Below, in pieces: positions 61,803-64,000 of a DNA stretch of 64,000 bases (position 1 is its first letter; every line of letters starts with the position of its first letter). The position numbers and the translations under genes are program-made. A model generated the notes under the pieces. The model was given only the letters and a program-made list of their open reading frames with translations. It had not been told where the DNA came from and did no database searches. Origin of the DNA: Oscarella lobularis (lineage: Eukaryota; Porifera; Homoscleromorpha; Homosclerophorida; Oscarellidae); NCBI RefSeq assembly GCF_947507565.1, contig NC_089183.1:2728001-2792000 (forward strand), in the 5' to 3' direction.

Positions 61803-62057
61803 TCACTGCCACCATTGAGAGGCCTGCGAGGCCTGCTTCCTATAACTGGCGACTGCATCTCTCGTACCTCTATTCGCGATCAGATCCGACACGGAAGCGA
61901 CGTCCTTCGAAACGGGATCGCCGTAGAGAAAATGAGCCTCAATGGCCTTGCCAGACGACGGAACGATGACGGGATATCGACGAATAGTTTTCCCGTCAGA
62001 CGACACTTGAGATTCTCGGGCGTATATCGTCGTCAGCACGCAAATCCGATCCTTATA
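61803..62057 (-). CDS. Unrecognised terminal exon
   Basis: An acceptor (CCTGTATAAG) is followed by a frame of about 85 codons to TGA: VLTTIYARESQVSSDGKTI, then VIVPSSGKAIEAHFLYGD, ending ASQWWQ. Composition is protein-like. A possible partner exon and start lie upstream near 62060-62150, where the CCAAT block shared with SNTX-like genes occurs (62126-62147). No family recognised. It could be a small gene or a remnant. Confidence 0.3.
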   Translation of the reverse strand, partial: YKDRICVLTTIYARESQVSSDGKTIRRYPVIVPSSGKAIEAHFLYGDPVSKDVASVSDLIANRGTRDAVASYRKQASQASQWWQ

Positions 62058-62169
62058 CAGGAATAAATAGCATCATTTTAATTGACTTCGTTTTTATTAC
62101 CCTTTTTCGACATAGCCGACTGCGCTCAAACGCTGATTGGTCGGTTCCACAAAACCGAATTATGTAGAC

Positions 62170-62787
62170 TATAATCAGCGACTTCCGTGCCGGTCCAAAG
62201 GTAGCGTCGGGAGAAAACTTAAGGAGAGAAGCGTGCTGACAAATTAAAGCGGCATCATCGCCCGAAAACGCGCTGACGTGGGTCGGAACTCGCTTTCTTG
62301 TGACGAGACGCGCCGTCTCTCGATCCGCCCGCCAGTTTGAAGCATCTATCGATCGCGCCAGCAAGGGTGCGAGAACTTGGCGAAAAAGTTCGGATAAGTA
62401 GATCTTCGTCGTTCTTTGATCGTGGCTCAAGCGCGCGCTACGAGGGCACAAAGATGGTTGCCCAACAGGCCCTGAAATGGTAGGAATGATAACGCCGCTA
62501 TGGTGGTCAAATTTCAAATTCCACTCAGAAGTTCTAGCTTGCAACAGCATATTGTCACAGAGTACGTAGAGCTAAATGTAAAAACACTCGTGAAAAGAAA
62601 AAAAAACCCAACTGTCTGAACTACAATAAGAACTCGTCTCTAAAAGAGATTCATCATAAAAACCGTGGTCATAGAAATCAAAACAAACACGATGGGCAGT
62701 AAAAACTAGAGACAACTAGCTTACACGATAAAGATACCTGAGCACTCAATCCATGGCAGAATATCCTAATTGCATTAATTTTTTTTG
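62170..62787. other. Mosaic intergenic region upstream of Roco F 3' end
   Basis: 62300-62460 matches 46020-46180, and 62505-62787 matches 57470-57790. It is therefore a patchwork of flanks from two different Roco copies. No gene is seen. Confidence 0.6.
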
Positions 62788-64000
62788 CTAAGACATCTGA
62801 AAGACCTCCGATGCCCGTGCTTTGAGCCCCTCTTTGATCATCGCATCAATGAGATGTCTTCGAGTGGCCTCATTGTCGTACTTTTCTGCCCATTTACGTA
62901 GCATTTCCTGAGCGCAATCACGACCTTGGCGCCCTTGCTCACACTCGTCCAAATCATATTCTTTAAACGTTGGTTCCGGACCTAGAATTCGCCCAATACG
63001 ACGCCACTCCGCTGGAATTCGTCTTGCAACTTCTATTCTTTCCATTGGAGTTACTTTCACGTCAAGAGATTGAATTTCTTTTTCTCGAAACGTCTTCAGA
63101 TGCCGATCGTTTTCTTCCATAACGTCGACGGCCGCCGTCTTTCCGTGAGTCGAAATCAGAAAAATCGCCGGATAATTGACGTGCTCCTCTTCGCCGATGA
63201 ACGTGGCGGGCGTTTCGGAAGGATGAGCGACGTGCACGGACGACGACCAGTGCTTCAAGAAATCGTCGTTCGTTTTCATACGAACGAGTTTCTGAGGCAC
63301 ACGAGACGGCTCTGTCCGTGAGACGTCGAGCCCCGTTGAAGACGAGCAGGTAGATGGAGAGAGAGCCAGCGGGCATGAGAGCGGCGTGCGCCGTCAAAAA
63401 CGGCTCCTGTCCTCCAAAATCACATATTCGCATCAGAATGACGTTATCGAGACCGCTGCTGACTTGCGACGAATCCGTGACGATATCTCTTATGAGACGA
63501 CGCTGCTCCGACGTCAGGAAACCCTGCGCTGTCACGGAGACGTCGCTTGCCTCTTCGCTGGGCGTCGTCAATTTCTTCTCAGTCTGATCTAAAAACGACT
63601 CTATTAATTAATTAATTAATTAATTAATTAAATTAATTAAATATTCTCGCAGTACAAACTTTTGAAAAAAGTGACGCAATTTCTTTCGGTACTCCTTTTC
63701 GTCTAATAGCTTCCACTTTGTCGATGTTTCTCTCGCTTTCTCGGCGGAGCAGTGATACTGCATCATTGTGATGGCGGCATTTGTCATGTCAATTCCACGC
63801 GTGCTCAGCGGCTCTTCGAATTTCTGATCGAGAAGAAGTCGAACGAGGCACGTCTTGCCCACGCCGTCTTGTCCGATGACGTTGACGAGAACGCGAGCGA
63901 CTTTGACCGTTCCCTTGTACGTTGAGAAGAGCCTTGGGATCGAAATGTAGACGAGTTGACCTGAGTACACTTCGAACTAAGGCTTCGTCCGCACGTGCAG
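62788..64000 (-). pseudogene. Roco copy F: Roc joined to Death, COR missing; runs off window
   Basis: From the window end: Roc part 1 (63659-about 63945, P-loop GQDGVGKT, STRGID), Roc part 2 (DFGGQEPFLTAHAALMPAG at about 63390-63440) and, after a junction near 63062-63070, directly a Death domain (RIPAEWRRIGRILGPEPTF, RHLIDAMIKEGLKA) with stop at 62788. The whole COR is absent. The Roc part is almost identical to copy C and the Death part to copy E, so this is a recombinant. About 30 bases are missing near 63300 relative to copy C, which changes frame, so a single product would not form as it stands. The 5' end lies beyond the window. Confidence 0.7.

Overview
The window is animal nuclear DNA from a compact genome. 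Introns are short (about 45-270 bases), AT-rich and often made of TTAA/ATTA runs, while exons are GC-richer, and genes lie close together on both strands. Recognisable orthologues are metazoan: a WT1-type zinc-finger factor, a DHHC palmitoyltransferase, TTC17, KIF6, the omega-amidase NIT2, an ARHGAP39-like WW protein, an RNF38/RNF44-type RING ligase and a KIAA0930 homologue. Short-chain collagen-like genes, expanded death-fold receptors and the tiny introns suggest a sponge (perhaps a homoscleromorph) or another early-branching animal. This is inference; no marker here fixes the species. A 200-base N run at 4072-4271 is an assembly gap.

Layout. 1-5300: WT1-like factor (+), DHHC enzyme (-), the gap, and an unrecognised coiled-coil gene (-). 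5880-19670: a duplicated module of two Kelch/coiled-coil/TKL-kinase genes (-) flanking three tandem collagen-like genes (+), with relics of a third kinase gene between them. 19900-38223: mostly single-copy conserved genes, namely TTC17 (-), a Uma2-like PD-(D/E)XK protein (+), KIF6 (+), NIT2 (-), a duplicated RING 3' end (-), a heptad minisatellite, a WW gene (-), RNF38/44-like (-) and KIAA0930-like (-). 38746-64000: an accessory region, almost all minus strand, with one SNTX-like GTPase gene and six copies or part-copies (A-F below) of a CARD/Death-Roc-COR-Death family, mixed with relics of SNTX-like and KIAA0930 exons and a second Uma2-like gene.

The likely biological system is the 42-64 kb array. 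Two copies (A and D) splice in phase to the same length, about 1102 residues: CARD, half-CARD exon, Death domain, Roc GTPase with a long insert, COR, Death domain. Copy C is a phase-consistent chimera with an unrelated N-terminus and no death folds. B has lost its 5' domains, E is truncated and F has Roc fused to Death without COR. This looks like a birth-and-death cluster of intracellular signalling receptors, probably immune or cell-death related. All splice models here were made by eye from splice consensus, reading phase and paralogue comparison. No tRNA, rRNA, CRISPR array or retroviral/LTR element was recognised.
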